Shown: positions 1-7,832 of the stretch, in pieces
How the letters are laid out: every line of letters begins with the position of its first letter
How positions within the stretch are numbered: the stretch's first letter is position 1
From: Deferribacterales bacterium
GTDB taxonomy: Bacteria > Chrysiogenota > Deferribacteres > Deferribacterales > JAISNW01
Assembly: GCA_025997275.1 (NCBI GenBank)
Contig: BNUJ01000007.1
Coordinates: forward strand, 1 to 25,578
Direction: 5' to 3'
Length of the DNA: 25,578 nucleotides
Position numbers and translations under genes: made by a program
Notes under the pieces: model-generated
Seen by the model: only the letters and a program-made list of their open reading frames with translations
Told to the model about the DNA's origin: nothing
Databases searched by the model: none

Positions 1-836
1 TGCATCTCGTCAATGAATATTATTATGTCTTTAGCCGCTTCAACTTCCTTTATGATAGCCTTAATACGCGCCTCAAACTGCCCGCGATATTTTGTGCCTG
101 CTACCAGCCCGCCAACTTCCAGCGATATGAGTCTCTTGCCTTTCAGTGATGACGGCACATCATCTGTTGCGAGCCTTTGAGCTATACCCTCCACAACAGC
201 AGTCTTGCCGACACCCGGCTCACCCAATAGTATCGCATTATTTTTCACCCTGCGCGACAACACGCGCATTAAGCGGTTTATCTCCATCTGCCGCCCGATA
301 ACTGGGTCTAGCAGGGCATTGACAGCTTTCAGCGTTAAATCTACGCCGAATTCATCTAGCGTGGGCGTTGCAGACATTACCTTAGCGTGTGCCCTAGTAA
401 GGTGTCTAATCATATCTTCTTTTATAATGGCATAGTCAAAGCCCAATTTAGAGAGGGTAGAAAACGCACGTCCGCGCTTTTCACGCATAAGACCTAGCAT
501 TATATGCTCTGGATGGATATATAGCTGACCCAGCAGTTTTGCTTCTTCAAAACTATGTGCCAATACGCGTTGAGACAATGTGCTTAGTGGCAACCCCCCA
601 CGCAACACAAACCCGCTATATTCTGATGTGTTGCTAATCTCCTCTATCAATCTAGGAATAAGTATCTTATGAGATTTGAATATTTCAGTTATCACCCAAG
701 AGTTTTTAGGGTCGCGCAAAAGCCCTATAAGCAGGTGTTCAGGCTCTATATATTCGCTTGAGAGCCGCTCGGCTTCCACACGAGAAAGCCGCAATACAAA
801 CCGCGACCGCTCTGTAAATCTATCAAATATAAACAC
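1..836 (-). CDS. clpC: ClpC-type AAA+ unfoldase, N-terminal part (runs off left edge)
   Basis: About 278 residues are visible, read on the minus strand. They match the start of ClpC, the Hsp100 unfoldase that feeds ClpP in the cytoplasm. The N-terminus (FDRFTERSRFVL) and two helical repeats with PEHLLIGLL (about residue 33) and PEHIMLGLM form the adaptor-binding N domain over about residues 1-150. The first AAA+ domain follows, with Walker A GEPGVGKT at about 205-212 and Walker B IIIFIDEM at the very edge; the middle domain and second AAA+ domain lie outside the window. I chose the GTG at 836 because AGGGGG (845-850) sits 8 bases upstream and the protein then begins MFIFDRF as in the family. 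A GTG at 845 is possible but overlaps that ribosome site. No ctsR or mcsAB genes precede it, unlike the Bacillus arrangement. ClpP is encoded separately at 7832-8419. Confidence 0.93.
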   Translation of the reverse strand, partial: MFIFDRFTERSRFVLRLSRVEAERLSSEYIEPEHLLIGLLRDPKNSWVITEIFKSHKILIPRLIEEISNTSEYSGFVLRGGLPLSTLSQRVLAHSFEEAKLLGQLYIHPEHIMLGLMREKRGRAFSTLSKLGFDYAIIKEDMIRHLTRAHAKVMSATPTLDEFGVDLTLKAVNALLDPVIGRQMEINRLMRVLSRRVKNNAILLGEPGVGKTAVVEGIAQRLATDDVPSSLKGKRLISLEVGGLVAGTKYRGQFEARIKAIIKEVEAAKDIIIFIDEM

Positions 837-860
837 GCCTGCCACCCCCTCAGTTTGGTT

Positions 861-889
861 ATACTACAACAAGATTAGTTTTTTTGCAA
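861..889 (-). promoter_or_regulatory. Predicted sigma-70-type promoter of clpC
   Basis: Minus strand: -35 TTGCAA (884-889), 17-base spacer, -10 TAGTAT (861-866). The predicted start near 854 gives a leader of about 18 bases that contains the AGGGGG ribosome site. I see no obvious CtsR-type operator. Confidence 0.7.
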
Positions 890-944
890 CATCAACGGAG
901 TTGCTTTTGTAGATAGATACACTTTTAAGTCAAGGGAGAAGTTG

Positions 945-1967
945 TTAATTCTCAACCTTTACCCAGTGCAGATATTCAGTTGTTTTATTGGCAGTATAGT
1001 CGCGATTAGCATCTGCCTTGAACCTGCTGTATTCTTGCGTAAAAAAACCATATTCTCCTCGTGAAGACATAATGTCCCTGATGTCGCCTAATGAAAGTAG
1101 CCCCTCATTATTGTATGACAAGAATATGTATTTTGCCCGTGCATTTTTGATTAAATCCGCAAAAGCCCCTTTCACGTCAGAACGGCGGCAGTAATCTGAT
1201 TTTTGTTCATCATAATTCCGCAGTCCTGTTTTTCCTTTTATTGCTGGAGAATCATATCTAGCAATCGTTTCCAGTAAATGATAGTTACTGGCATATTGTC
1301 GCTCGTTATACGGCGGGTCAAGATATAAGATATCTGTTTCAATCTCACGAACCAAGACGTTTGCGTCTTTATTATAAACTTTGTGCTCTTGAGCATTTAT
1401 CAACAACGGCGAAGGCACTAAGCTAAAAACTCTTTGTGCCGATGATTTTAATTTTTTTAAGAAAGCCCCATAGACCGATGCGGTATTTGCATGCTTGTCA
1501 ATCTGCTCTAGCAAACTTGTTATTAGAAAATAATATTCGCCATCTGTAATTTTGTTATTTTTATGCCACTTCTCTATCTTTTCACGAATTGAATCGCATT
1601 TTCCGGCGTTTTCGTCAGAAAAATATAAGCGTCCGCTATTCCCAGCATAGTTGTTATAAATAAAGCCGTGCTGAGCTGGTAATTTAGATAGATACGCACA
1701 AACGCTTTCTGTGGTAGGATTAGGAACTTCATCAAGATTTGCAAACTCCAATGGACGGTGATTTCCAATATAATGCTTGTTCAAAACATACCCGTAATAT
1801 TGCAAGTCATTAGCAATAACAGAAAAGCCCTTTGTCTTGAAATGTCGCCCAACCGCACCTGTCCCAGCGAACAAGTCGCAAAAAGTGTGGCAAGCGTCAC
1901 TCGCTATTGTTAGTATGCCTCTTTCCAGAAAATCCAACAAAGAATGCTTGGAGCCGATATAGTTCAT
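945..1967 (-). CDS. D12-class DNA adenine methyltransferase of a type II restriction-modification system
   Basis: This 340-residue protein should transfer a methyl group from S-adenosylmethionine to adenine N6 at the site cut by the neighbouring nuclease. The SAM-binding motif FCDLFAGTGAVG (residues 29-40) near the N-terminus and the catalytic DPPY (217-220), followed by NERQYASNYHLLETIARYD, define the D12 (MethyltransfD12) class. The N-terminus MNYIGSKHSLLDFL is also typical. Its ATG overlaps the stop codon of the nuclease gene (ATGA), indicating translational coupling. It is the last gene of a three-gene operon read from about 3455. The recognition sequence cannot be read from the protein. 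Length and motifs look intact. Confidence 0.9.
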   Translation of the reverse strand: MNYIGSKHSLLDFLERGILTIASDACHTFCDLFAGTGAVGRHFKTKGFSVIANDLQYYGYVLNKHYIGNHRPLEFANLDEVPNPTTESVCAYLSKLPAQHGFIYNNYAGNSGRLYFSDENAGKCDSIREKIEKWHKNNKITDGEYYFLITSLLEQIDKHANTASVYGAFLKKLKSSAQRVFSLVPSPLLINAQEHKVYNKDANVLVREIETDILYLDPPYNERQYASNYHLLETIARYDSPAIKGKTGLRNYDEQKSDYCRRSDVKGAFADLIKNARAKYIFLSYNNEGLLSLGDIRDIMSSRGEYGFFTQEYSRFKADANRDYTANKTTEYLHWVKVEN

Positions 1968-2635
1968 ACGTTGTTTCCAAATAATTTTTTAGAGATATAA
2001 TCCGCCGCTTCCTTGCTTATTTTACGGACTGATTCTTTACGATACTCCACAGGGTCGTACTGATAACACCCCTTACAACCCAATATTTCATTCCAGCTTT
2101 CATCTCCTTCATAAAAAGGATAAGGATTTCCTTTTATATTCTTTGCATTCCAACGTTTATTAGTTTCTTTGCAAAGCTTGCAAATCTGCCTTTTAACATC
2201 ATTGGCAGCTTTGCACAAGGGTTGAAAGTCAGATACTGCTTGTGTTGCTATATCTGAAACACGTGAATCGCTTTTTCGCCCATCTTTATGGTCTATTTCA
2301 ATTTTTGTATTCTCTGAATTGCCCCTTATACCCAGCATAACACAATTTTCTTTCTGTAGCATTTCACGAATATCGGCACGAATCCGCTGATTAAACTGCT
2401 TTTCGGTATTCAGTCCAACAAGGCGAATTGCATCTATGGAATTGCCAGCAGTTTTTGTTTTGTCAAACTCAATTATATATTTTTTGGCAAGTGCTGACTC
2501 TCTACGGCACCAGCTACCGCCGTTGCCCAGTTGCAACTCTTTATATTTACCATCAAATTCTGGGGCATTAACCCAACGGCTCTGCCCTTTGCCATCTGGT
2601 TTTGCCAATTCTAAAAATAATTCTGTTTTAGTCAT
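1964..2635 (-). CDS. HNH-type restriction endonuclease (probable)
   Basis: This 223-residue protein sits between two DNA methylases. An HNH (beta-beta-alpha-metal) nuclease core can be traced: EIDHKDGR with the paired Asp115-His116, then DFQPLCKAANDVKRQ with the putative HNH asparagine at 145 and K148/R149. Two CxxC knuckles (C152/C155 and C187/C190) look like a structural zinc site. Such HNH cores are known in type II and IIS restriction enzymes. Its ATG follows the upstream methylase stop by 3 bases, with AAAGGA overlapping that stop as ribosome site, and its own stop overlaps the next methylase. Position plus fold make restriction the best call. A homing or other HNH nuclease is less likely because both flanking genes are methylases. 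Specificity and cut position are unknown. Confidence 0.8.
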   Translation of the reverse strand: MTKTELFLELAKPDGKGQSRWVNAPEFDGKYKELQLGNGGSWCRRESALAKKYIIEFDKTKTAGNSIDAIRLVGLNTEKQFNQRIRADIREMLQKENCVMLGIRGNSENTKIEIDHKDGRKSDSRVSDIATQAVSDFQPLCKAANDVKRQICKLCKETNKRWNAKNIKGNPYPFYEGDESWNEILGCKGCYQYDPVEYRKESVRKISKEAADYISKKLFGNNV

Positions 2636-2638
2636 ACT

Positions 2639-3418
2639 TTATCCTTTCTTGAACAACAATATGTATTCGTGCTTGAATAAATAATAATCTGACGACAGCG
2701 CACGATACCGCCAAATATCGTTTTTGCCTTGTTTTGCTCTGTTGCCGTCCATGTTCTTTACGATTATACTTTTCAAGGTTAATCCCAAGTTCATGCATTC
2801 ATTCATACAATAAAAACCCAAAGGATGCCATTGCCCTTTAGAATATTTATCGCCAATTACAACCACTAAATACCGCCCGTTTTCAAGCAGTTTTATGCAG
2901 TTATTCACTACTAACGCAAAAGAGCTTTTGAATTCGTCTAAATTCTTTGCATTTGATAAATCTTTAGGGTTATCACTAAACTTCAATATATCAAAATAAG
3001 GCGGGTGCAAAACCACCAACTGAACATTCTTGCGATTATGTTTTTGCAAGTCGGCACAGATTGTATCAAATACTTTTTCATCTGTGCTATCGCCTTCATA
3101 AAGCAATGCTTGTTCATTTAATCTTTCTCGTACATAAGCAATCATTTCAGGCTTTATATCTATACCAACAAAGTCTCTGTCGAGAGTTTCACATTCATAA
3201 GCAGTCGTTCCGCTACCCATAAACGGGTCAAGCACCACATCGCCCAATTTTGTAAAACGTTTAATAAAATGGCGCGGAATTTGCGGAACAAAATTGCCAT
3301 GATAAAATCCGCGGTGTTTGCCAATGTTGTCCCTTCGTTCAATAATCCACAGGCTACCTGTGTCAATATCGGTCAACTCTTTCCAGTTTTCCATATCAAA
3401 ATCATTAAATTTTGGCAT
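2639..3418 (-). CDS. DNA methyltransferase, N4-cytosine/N6-adenine class, of the restriction-modification system
   Basis: First gene of the RM operon, 259 residues. Motif I DPFMGSGTT (64-72) precedes a catalytic HPPY (138-141) in LHPPYFDILKFS; this belongs to the N4/N6 methylase family, with histidine replacing the usual S/D/N before PPY. Whether the product is N4-methylcytosine or N6-methyladenine cannot be decided from this. I start it at ATG 3418: GGAAGG (3425-3430) lies 6 bases upstream, whereas an in-frame TTG at 3424 would touch the ribosome site. Having two different methylases with one nuclease suggests an asymmetric recognition sequence, each enzyme protecting one strand. Confidence 0.88.
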   Translation of the reverse strand: MPKFNDFDMENWKELTDIDTGSLWIIERRDNIGKHRGFYHGNFVPQIPRHFIKRFTKLGDVVLDPFMGSGTTAYECETLDRDFVGIDIKPEMIAYVRERLNEQALLYEGDSTDEKVFDTICADLQKHNRKNVQLVVLHPPYFDILKFSDNPKDLSNAKNLDEFKSSFALVVNNCIKLLENGRYLVVVIGDKYSKGQWHPLGFYCMNECMNLGLTLKSIIVKNMDGNRAKQGKNDIWRYRALSSDYYLFKHEYILLFKKG

Positions 3419-3460
3419 TATCAACCTTCCGTTGTCGATGTTAAGACCACAGCACCTGCG

Positions 3461-3489
3461 ATTGTACCGCAGTCTATTACATTTTGCAA
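3461..3489 (-). promoter_or_regulatory. Predicted promoter of the restriction-modification operon
   Basis: Minus strand: -35 TTGCAA (3484-3489), 17-base spacer, -10 TACAAT (3461-3466). It lies about 40 bases before the first methylase ATG, leaving room for a normal leader. No second promoter or controller-protein gene was seen, so nuclease timing may depend only on gene order. Confidence 0.7.
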
Positions 3490-3546
3490 TAGGAAATTTC
3501 TAAATATGGATTAGGGCACATCCACCTGTATCCGTCAACGAGGTTG

Positions 3547-3561
3547 CCCCCGTCAAGGGGG
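3547..3561. repeat. GC-rich hairpin in intergenic DNA
   Basis: A perfect 5-bp stem CCCCC/GGGGG with loop GTCAA. A run of T does not follow on either strand, so it does not look like a Rho-independent terminator. It could be part of a dispersed intergenic repeat. Confidence 0.5.
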
Positions 3562-3747
3562 AGGAAAAGCCTACCTTTACAGCTCATAGCCTTTTCTTTG
3601 ACATCTAAAAATAATTGTGCTACAAAGGTAAAAAACGTGTTTTTCTAATCTTGGTTAAATTTACAAACTTTTTTATTGGCTTATGAGCTATTGCTGGAGT
3701 ATATTTGAACTGCTTTCGTCAAGCATAAATTATTGCCGTTTATTCTG

Positions 3748-3776
3748 TTGACAACCACATATTTTTATTATAGTAT
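3748..3776 (+). promoter_or_regulatory. Strong consensus promoter giving a predicted leaderless mRNA (Rpn gene 1)
   Basis: -35 TTGACA (3748-3753), 17-base spacer, -10 TAGTAT (3771-3776). Only 8 bases separate the -10 from the ATG at 3785, so transcription should begin within about 2 bases of the start codon. There is no room for a Shine-Dalgarno site. Confidence 0.75.
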
Positions 3777-3784
3777 CCCGTATT

Positions 3785-4729
3785 ATGTCAGATGTTGATA
3801 CCAACAGGGAATACAAGGATAGCGTATTTACAGCGTTATTCTCTGAAAAAGAGAAGCTCGTTGAGCTATACAATGCCATTGATGGTGTTAGCTATACAGT
3901 TTCAGACGGAATCACAATCAATACGCTAGAGAACGTCTTATTTATGGGTAGACGAAACGATATATCATTTACTATAGCAGATAAGCTAGTTGTTTTAATG
4001 GAGCACCAGTCAACTATAAACGATAATATGCCGTTGCGTTTTTTAGAATATATAGCTCGTTTATATGAGGGTATAGTAGATGACGAGGCTGTGTATAAGA
4101 GGAACAGGTTGACAATTCCCCGTCCAGAGTTTATAGTGTTATATAATGGCGTTACTTCGTTAAAAGCAGATGATTATTATATAAAGCTATCTGAGATGTT
4201 TGCAAAAGACGAAACACATAAAGACGTGCATAGCTTTTTAGAGTTAGAAGCGAGAGTGTTGAATGTTAATAAAGGGCATAATAGCAAGGTATTGCAAGCG
4301 AGTGGAACGCTTGGGGACTATGCGGAGTTTGTAGAGGTTGTTAGGCAAGAGACAAAGGGGATAAATAGCGAGGACAAAGTCGCTTTAGCCAGTGCAATGG
4401 AGCGAGCTATAAGGATATGTATAGAGCGGGGGATACTAAAAGACTTTCTATATAGACACTCACGGGAGGTAATGAATATGGGTATGTTGACATCAGAGTT
4501 TGACATCAATGTAGCTAAAAGGGTATGGCGTGAAGAGGCGTTTGATGAGGGCATGCTAATAGGTATGCAGGAGGGCGAGCGAAAAGGCAAACTGGAAGGC
4601 TTGCGAGCAAAGGCGTTAGAGATTGCTAAGGGGCTTTTGGTTAACGGTTTTGCGCTTGATAAAGTTGCTGGACTCACAGGGCTTTCACTTGCCGAGTTAA
4701 AAGAACTACAGAACGACATTGTCTTATAA
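3785..4729 (+). CDS. Rpn-family PD-(D/E)XK nuclease (PDDEXK_2, often labelled putative transposase)
   Basis: This 314-residue protein has the family opening (YKDSVFTALFSEKEKLVELYNAI in two overlapping stretches) and the core RRNDISF...KLVVLMEHQST, with putative metal ligands D59, E73 and Q75. IPRPEFIVLYNG and a C-terminal REEAFDEGM/GMQEGERKG helix are also typical. Rpn proteins in E. coli are DNA endonucleases that promote RecA-independent recombination; here the role is inferred only from family. About half of its residues match the second copy at 17345-18283, with no indels through the first 75 residues. No terminal inverted repeats or target duplications were seen, so there is no sign that it is a mobile element by itself. 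A SIR2-like remnant starts 4 bases after its stop. Confidence 0.85.
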   Translation: MSDVDTNREYKDSVFTALFSEKEKLVELYNAIDGVSYTVSDGITINTLENVLFMGRRNDISFTIADKLVVLMEHQSTINDNMPLRFLEYIARLYEGIVDDEAVYKRNRLTIPRPEFIVLYNGVTSLKADDYYIKLSEMFAKDETHKDVHSFLELEARVLNVNKGHNSKVLQASGTLGDYAEFVEVVRQETKGINSEDKVALASAMERAIRICIERGILKDFLYRHSREVMNMGMLTSEFDINVAKRVWREEAFDEGMLIGMQEGERKGKLEGLRAKALEIAKGLLVNGFALDKVAGLTGLSLAELKELQNDIVL

Positions 4730-4733
4730 TAAA

Positions 4734-4907
4734 ATGAAACAACTATTTTTCTTGGGAGCGGGTTTCTCAAAGGCTATTGCTGACGACTATCCATCGCTTG
4801 GTGAACTAAGCAGAAGTATAGACGAAGATATGACTATATCTATGAAAAGCTCCACGTTTGAACACTACCGTCAAGAAATTCATATATCTTTTCTGCATCA
4901 TACTTAA
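4734..4907 (+). pseudogene. Truncated N-terminal remnant of a SIR2-like NAD-binding protein
   Basis: About 57 residues from ATG 4734. The opening FLGAGFSKAIADDYPSLGEL is the nucleotide-binding GAGxS loop found at the start of SIR2-like domains, including several defence-associated NADases. The reading frame then loses recognisable similarity and stops at 4907, far short of a SIR2 domain of about 250 residues, so this is almost certainly a decayed gene. It starts 4 bases after the Rpn gene and lacks a ribosome site, which suggests the two were once co-transcribed. A functional short peptide cannot be excluded but nothing supports one. Confidence 0.6.
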
Positions 4908-4926
4908 AACGTTCTAATGCAACTTG

Positions 4927-4955
4927 TGGACAAAATAACACAAAAAGTTTATTAT
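4927..4955 (+). promoter_or_regulatory. Predicted promoter giving a leaderless thrC mRNA
   Basis: -35 TGGACA (4927-4932), 17-base spacer, -10 TATTAT (4950-4955), then 7 bases to the ATG at 4963. No Shine-Dalgarno sequence precedes the start codon. Confidence 0.65.
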
Positions 4956-4962
4956 CCACACA

Positions 4963-6330
4963 ATGAATTATTTCAGCACTAGGGGTCTATCCCAACCTTG
5001 TTCGTTCAAGGACGCCGTTATGACAGGTATGGCGGAGGATGGTGGGTTGTTGCTACCTGCTAGCTACCCGCAGATTGATATAAAAAAGCTGACTGGTTTG
5101 GGCTATGAGGACGTTGCTCTTGAAGTCCTAAGGGGCTATATGGACGACATGCCAGCGGGGGACTTGCAGACACTGATAAGGAAGAGTTATGCCAGCTTTG
5201 ATGATAAGTCTATAATTCCGCTGATAAGGACGAGAGCGGGCTATTTCGCAGAGCTGTTCCACGGACCAACTTATGCATTCAAGGACGTCGCCCTGCAGCT
5301 ACTAGGCAATCTATTTGAATATATTTTGGCTGAGCGTAGAGGCATGCTCAACATAGTGGGGGCTACCAGTGGTGATACAGGTAGCGCAGCTATCGCAGGA
5401 GTAAGAGGTAAAAAGGGTGTATCTATAAGCATTTTATACCCAGATGGGCGCGTCAGTGCCGTGCAAGAGCGACAGATGGCGACCGTGTCAGATGATAATG
5501 TCCACACCTACGCGGTAGCTGGCACCTTTGACGACTGCCAAAATATTGTTAAAGCTCTGTTTGCCGATGTGGAGTTTAAGAGAGCTAACCAGCTGGGGGC
5601 GGTTAATTCTATCAACTGGGCGCGCATAGCGGCGCAAATTGCTTACTATTTCTACACGTATATGCAGCTGCCTGTTGCCATTAGTGGCGGAAAGATTAAT
5701 TTTGTAGTGCCTACGGGCAACTTTGGTAATGTGTTTGCGGGCTATGTGGCTAAACGGATGGGGTTGCCCATTGACAAGTTAGTAATTGCAACTAATAAAA
5801 ATGATATTTTGCATAGATTAGTGCAGAATGGCGACTACAGCACAGATGACGTAGTGCCAACGCATAGTCCATCAATGGATATACAGGTATCATCTAATTT
5901 AGAGCGGTATTTATTTCATTTATATGGCAATGCGGACAGATTAAAAGCTGCTATGGTTGAACTAAAAGATACTGGGAGTATAACATTTAGTAAAGAGTTG
6001 TTATCAAAATTGAGGGTTGACTTTGAGTCGTCATCTGCGGACGATAGCGCGATAGAGGAGACTATAAGGCGCATTTATGCTAGTGATAAATATATTATAG
6101 ACCCGCACACAGCCTGCGGAGCAGCCTCTGTAGCCCAATTACATTTAGACCCAGAAAATACAATCATCCTAGCGACTGCACACCCTGCGAAGTTTGGCAG
6201 TGTGATAGAAAAAGCCCTAAATATTATGGCGACTGAGCCAGCAGGTATAAAACAGCTGGCAGGGTTGCCAACACGCAGGACGAAAGCACCGAACGAGGTG
6301 GGTTATTTTAGAAAGATATTGAGTATATAG
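4963..6330 (+). CDS. thrC: Threonine synthase
   Basis: This 455-residue PLP enzyme converts O-phosphohomoserine to threonine, the last step of threonine synthesis. The PLP lysine is K107 in HGPTYAFKDVALQLLGN, and the phosphate-binding loop is in GATSGDTGSAA. The N-terminus (YFSTRG...DGGLLLP) and the C-terminal HPAKFGSVIEKAL fit the long E. coli/yeast-type subfamily rather than the shorter class. It stands alone with its own apparently leaderless promoter, so no thrA or thrB gene is linked here. No attenuator-like leader peptide is possible if the mRNA is leaderless. The tig promoter follows within 50 bases and no terminator hairpin is evident. Confidence 0.95.
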   Translation: MNYFSTRGLSQPCSFKDAVMTGMAEDGGLLLPASYPQIDIKKLTGLGYEDVALEVLRGYMDDMPAGDLQTLIRKSYASFDDKSIIPLIRTRAGYFAELFHGPTYAFKDVALQLLGNLFEYILAERRGMLNIVGATSGDTGSAAIAGVRGKKGVSISILYPDGRVSAVQERQMATVSDDNVHTYAVAGTFDDCQNIVKALFADVEFKRANQLGAVNSINWARIAAQIAYYFYTYMQLPVAISGGKINFVVPTGNFGNVFAGYVAKRMGLPIDKLVIATNKNDILHRLVQNGDYSTDDVVPTHSPSMDIQVSSNLERYLFHLYGNADRLKAAMVELKDTGSITFSKELLSKLRVDFESSSADDSAIEETIRRIYASDKYIIDPHTACGAASVAQLHLDPENTIILATAHPAKFGSVIEKALNIMATEPAGIKQLAGLPTRRTKAPNEVGYFRKILSI

Positions 6331-6375
6331 ATGATAACGGCACACCTGCAATCTAAATATATTTTATAAAAAATC

Positions 6376-6405
6376 TTGACACGCTATCAAATGTTAGGGT
6401 AGAAT
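6376..6405 (+). promoter_or_regulatory. Predicted promoter of the tig-clpP operon
   Basis: -35 TTGACA (6376-6381), 18-base spacer, -10 TAGAAT (6400-6405). The leader is about 29 bases and carries the ribosome site AAGGAG (6427-6432), 8 bases before the tig ATG. Confidence 0.7.
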
Positions 6406-6440
6406 GCCTAAGTGTGTATTTTGTATAAGGAGATATCAAA

Positions 6441-7832
6441 ATGAAAGTTGATATTAGTGATGCGCCTAGGTCGCAGAAGGAATTGTCAATAGAATTACCA
6501 TACGAGGAGTATGAAAAAGGTATGGGTGCTGAGGCTGATGCGTTGGCTAAGATGGTCAAAATACCCGGTTTTCGTCCGGGCAAAGTGCCTGTAAACGTTG
6601 TTAGGAAGCAACATCTGAATAAAATCAAGGCTGATGCACTGGAAAAGCTATTCTCTCACAACATTAAAGATGCTCTCATCACCAATAATATTAACCCGCT
6701 CAACCCACCTGATGTGCGCGACATTAAGGTTGAGGAGGGCGAGCCTATCACGTTCAAGGCGTATGTGGATGTGTTCCCCAATGTGACTGTTGCCAACGTA
6801 GGCGGGCACGAGTTCAACAAGATGGTAATAACCATAGACAAATCAGACATTGGTTCTACGATAGAGCAGTTGCGTGAACGGCTTGCTGACTATGTTGTGC
6901 CCGATAAAGCACGTGCGGCTAAGACTGACGATTTAGTATTGATAGACTATGTAGGCAAGATAGACGGCAAGAAGTTTGATGGTGGCACTGCTGATAAGCA
7001 GAGTTTGTTGCTTGGGAGCAAGAGTTTTATTGCTGGTTTTGAAGAGGGTATTGAAGGGATGAAGGTTGATGGCACTAAGACTATTACTATAGACTTTCCT
7101 GAAGACTATCATCAGAAAGACCTAGCTGGCAAGAAAGCTAGCTTTGATGTCACCCTGCATGAAATTAAGGAAAAGAAGTTGCCTGAAGCTAACGATGATT
7201 TCGCTAAAAAGGTGTCTGGTTTAACGTCTAATTTGAACGAGCTAAAGACCAAAATAAAGGAAGATTTGCAAGACGAGGCAGACCACTTAGCGCAACTTGA
7301 AAACATGTTGGGTATGCTTGATGTGCTGATAGAGGAGAATCCATTTGAAGTGCCCGATTCTGTGGTGCGTGAACAGGCGGAACGGATTGCTCAGCAAAAT
7401 CTAGCGCAATACTATAAGATGGGGTTAGACCCTGCTACTTATGGGTTTGATGTAAAGACTATGGCTGAAAAGCTGATGATTGACGCTGAAACGCAGATTA
7501 AACGTGCTCTTGTCATCAATAGGATAGCTGAAACTGCCAAGTTAGAGGTGGTGGAGGCAGATATAGCTAAAGAATTTGAGCGTATATCTGAGCGGGCGAA
7601 ACGTTCTGTGGAAGAGATTAAGAAAGAGATTACCGATAATGCGCAGTTGTTCTCTACTATGAAGAGCGACCTATTGAGCGACAAGGTGTATGCTTATTTG
7701 GTATCTAACAATACAATGAAAGAGACGCTATATACTAAGAGCGAATTTGAGCAGATGAAGGCTGAACGTGATGCGTTGGAAGCACAAGCATCGGCTGAAA
7801 AGGTGCAAGCTGACAATAAAGGGCAAGAGTAA
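6441..7832 (+). CDS. tig: Trigger factor (ribosome-associated chaperone and prolyl isomerase)
   Basis: This 463-residue protein binds the ribosome exit tunnel and shields nascent chains. The ribosome-docking signature GFRPGKVP lies at about residues 44-51. A FKBP-type prolyl isomerase domain follows at about 160-245 (DLVLIDYVGKIDGKKFDGG...FIAGFEEGIEGMKVDGTKT), then a long helical C-terminal chaperone domain. The acidic and glutamine-rich tail ends in DNKGQE. A clear Shine-Dalgarno site sets the start. Its stop codon overlaps the clpP start (TAATG), so the two are translationally coupled. Confidence 0.96.
   Translation: MKVDISDAPRSQKELSIELPYEEYEKGMGAEADALAKMVKIPGFRPGKVPVNVVRKQHLNKIKADALEKLFSHNIKDALITNNINPLNPPDVRDIKVEEGEPITFKAYVDVFPNVTVANVGGHEFNKMVITIDKSDIGSTIEQLRERLADYVVPDKARAAKTDDLVLIDYVGKIDGKKFDGGTADKQSLLLGSKSFIAGFEEGIEGMKVDGTKTITIDFPEDYHQKDLAGKKASFDVTLHEIKEKKLPEANDDFAKKVSGLTSNLNELKTKIKEDLQDEADHLAQLENMLGMLDVLIEENPFEVPDSVVREQAERIAQQNLAQYYKMGLDPATYGFDVKTMAEKLMIDAETQIKRALVINRIAETAKLEVVEADIAKEFERISERAKRSVEEIKKEITDNAQLFSTMKSDLLSDKVYAYLVSNNTMKETLYTKSEFEQMKAERDALEAQASAEKVQADNKGQE

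Larger units (their letters stand above)
3419..3784. other. Intergenic stretch with inverted repeats between the RM operon and an Rpn gene
   Basis: These 366 bases hold the minus-strand RM promoter and the plus-strand promoter of the Rpn gene. Between them is a GC-rich hairpin, CCCCC-GTCAA-GGGGG (3547-3561), with no T-tract on either side. There are also looser inverted pairs: AGCTCATAGCC (3581-3591) with GGCTTATGAGCT (3678-3689), and TACCTTT (3572-3578) with AAAGGTA near 3624. No convincing gene is present. The region may be a decayed repeat element. Confidence 0.5.

Noticed and set aside
205..912. Plus-strand frames of 76 and 78 residues
   Set aside because: They are antisense to clpC and its leader; the minus strand has an unambiguous ClpC translation.
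3419..3424. TTG start for the first methylase
   Set aside because: It leaves no spacing after GGAAGG; ATG 3418 has 6 bases.
3547..3561. GC-rich hairpin as a Rho-independent terminator
   Set aside because: No T-tract follows on either strand, and it lies upstream of both flanking genes rather than after one.
3785..4729. Rpn gene as a complete insertion sequence
   Set aside because: The family is often labelled transposase, but I saw no flanking terminal inverted repeats or target duplications, and the second copy lacks shared flanks beyond the promoter.
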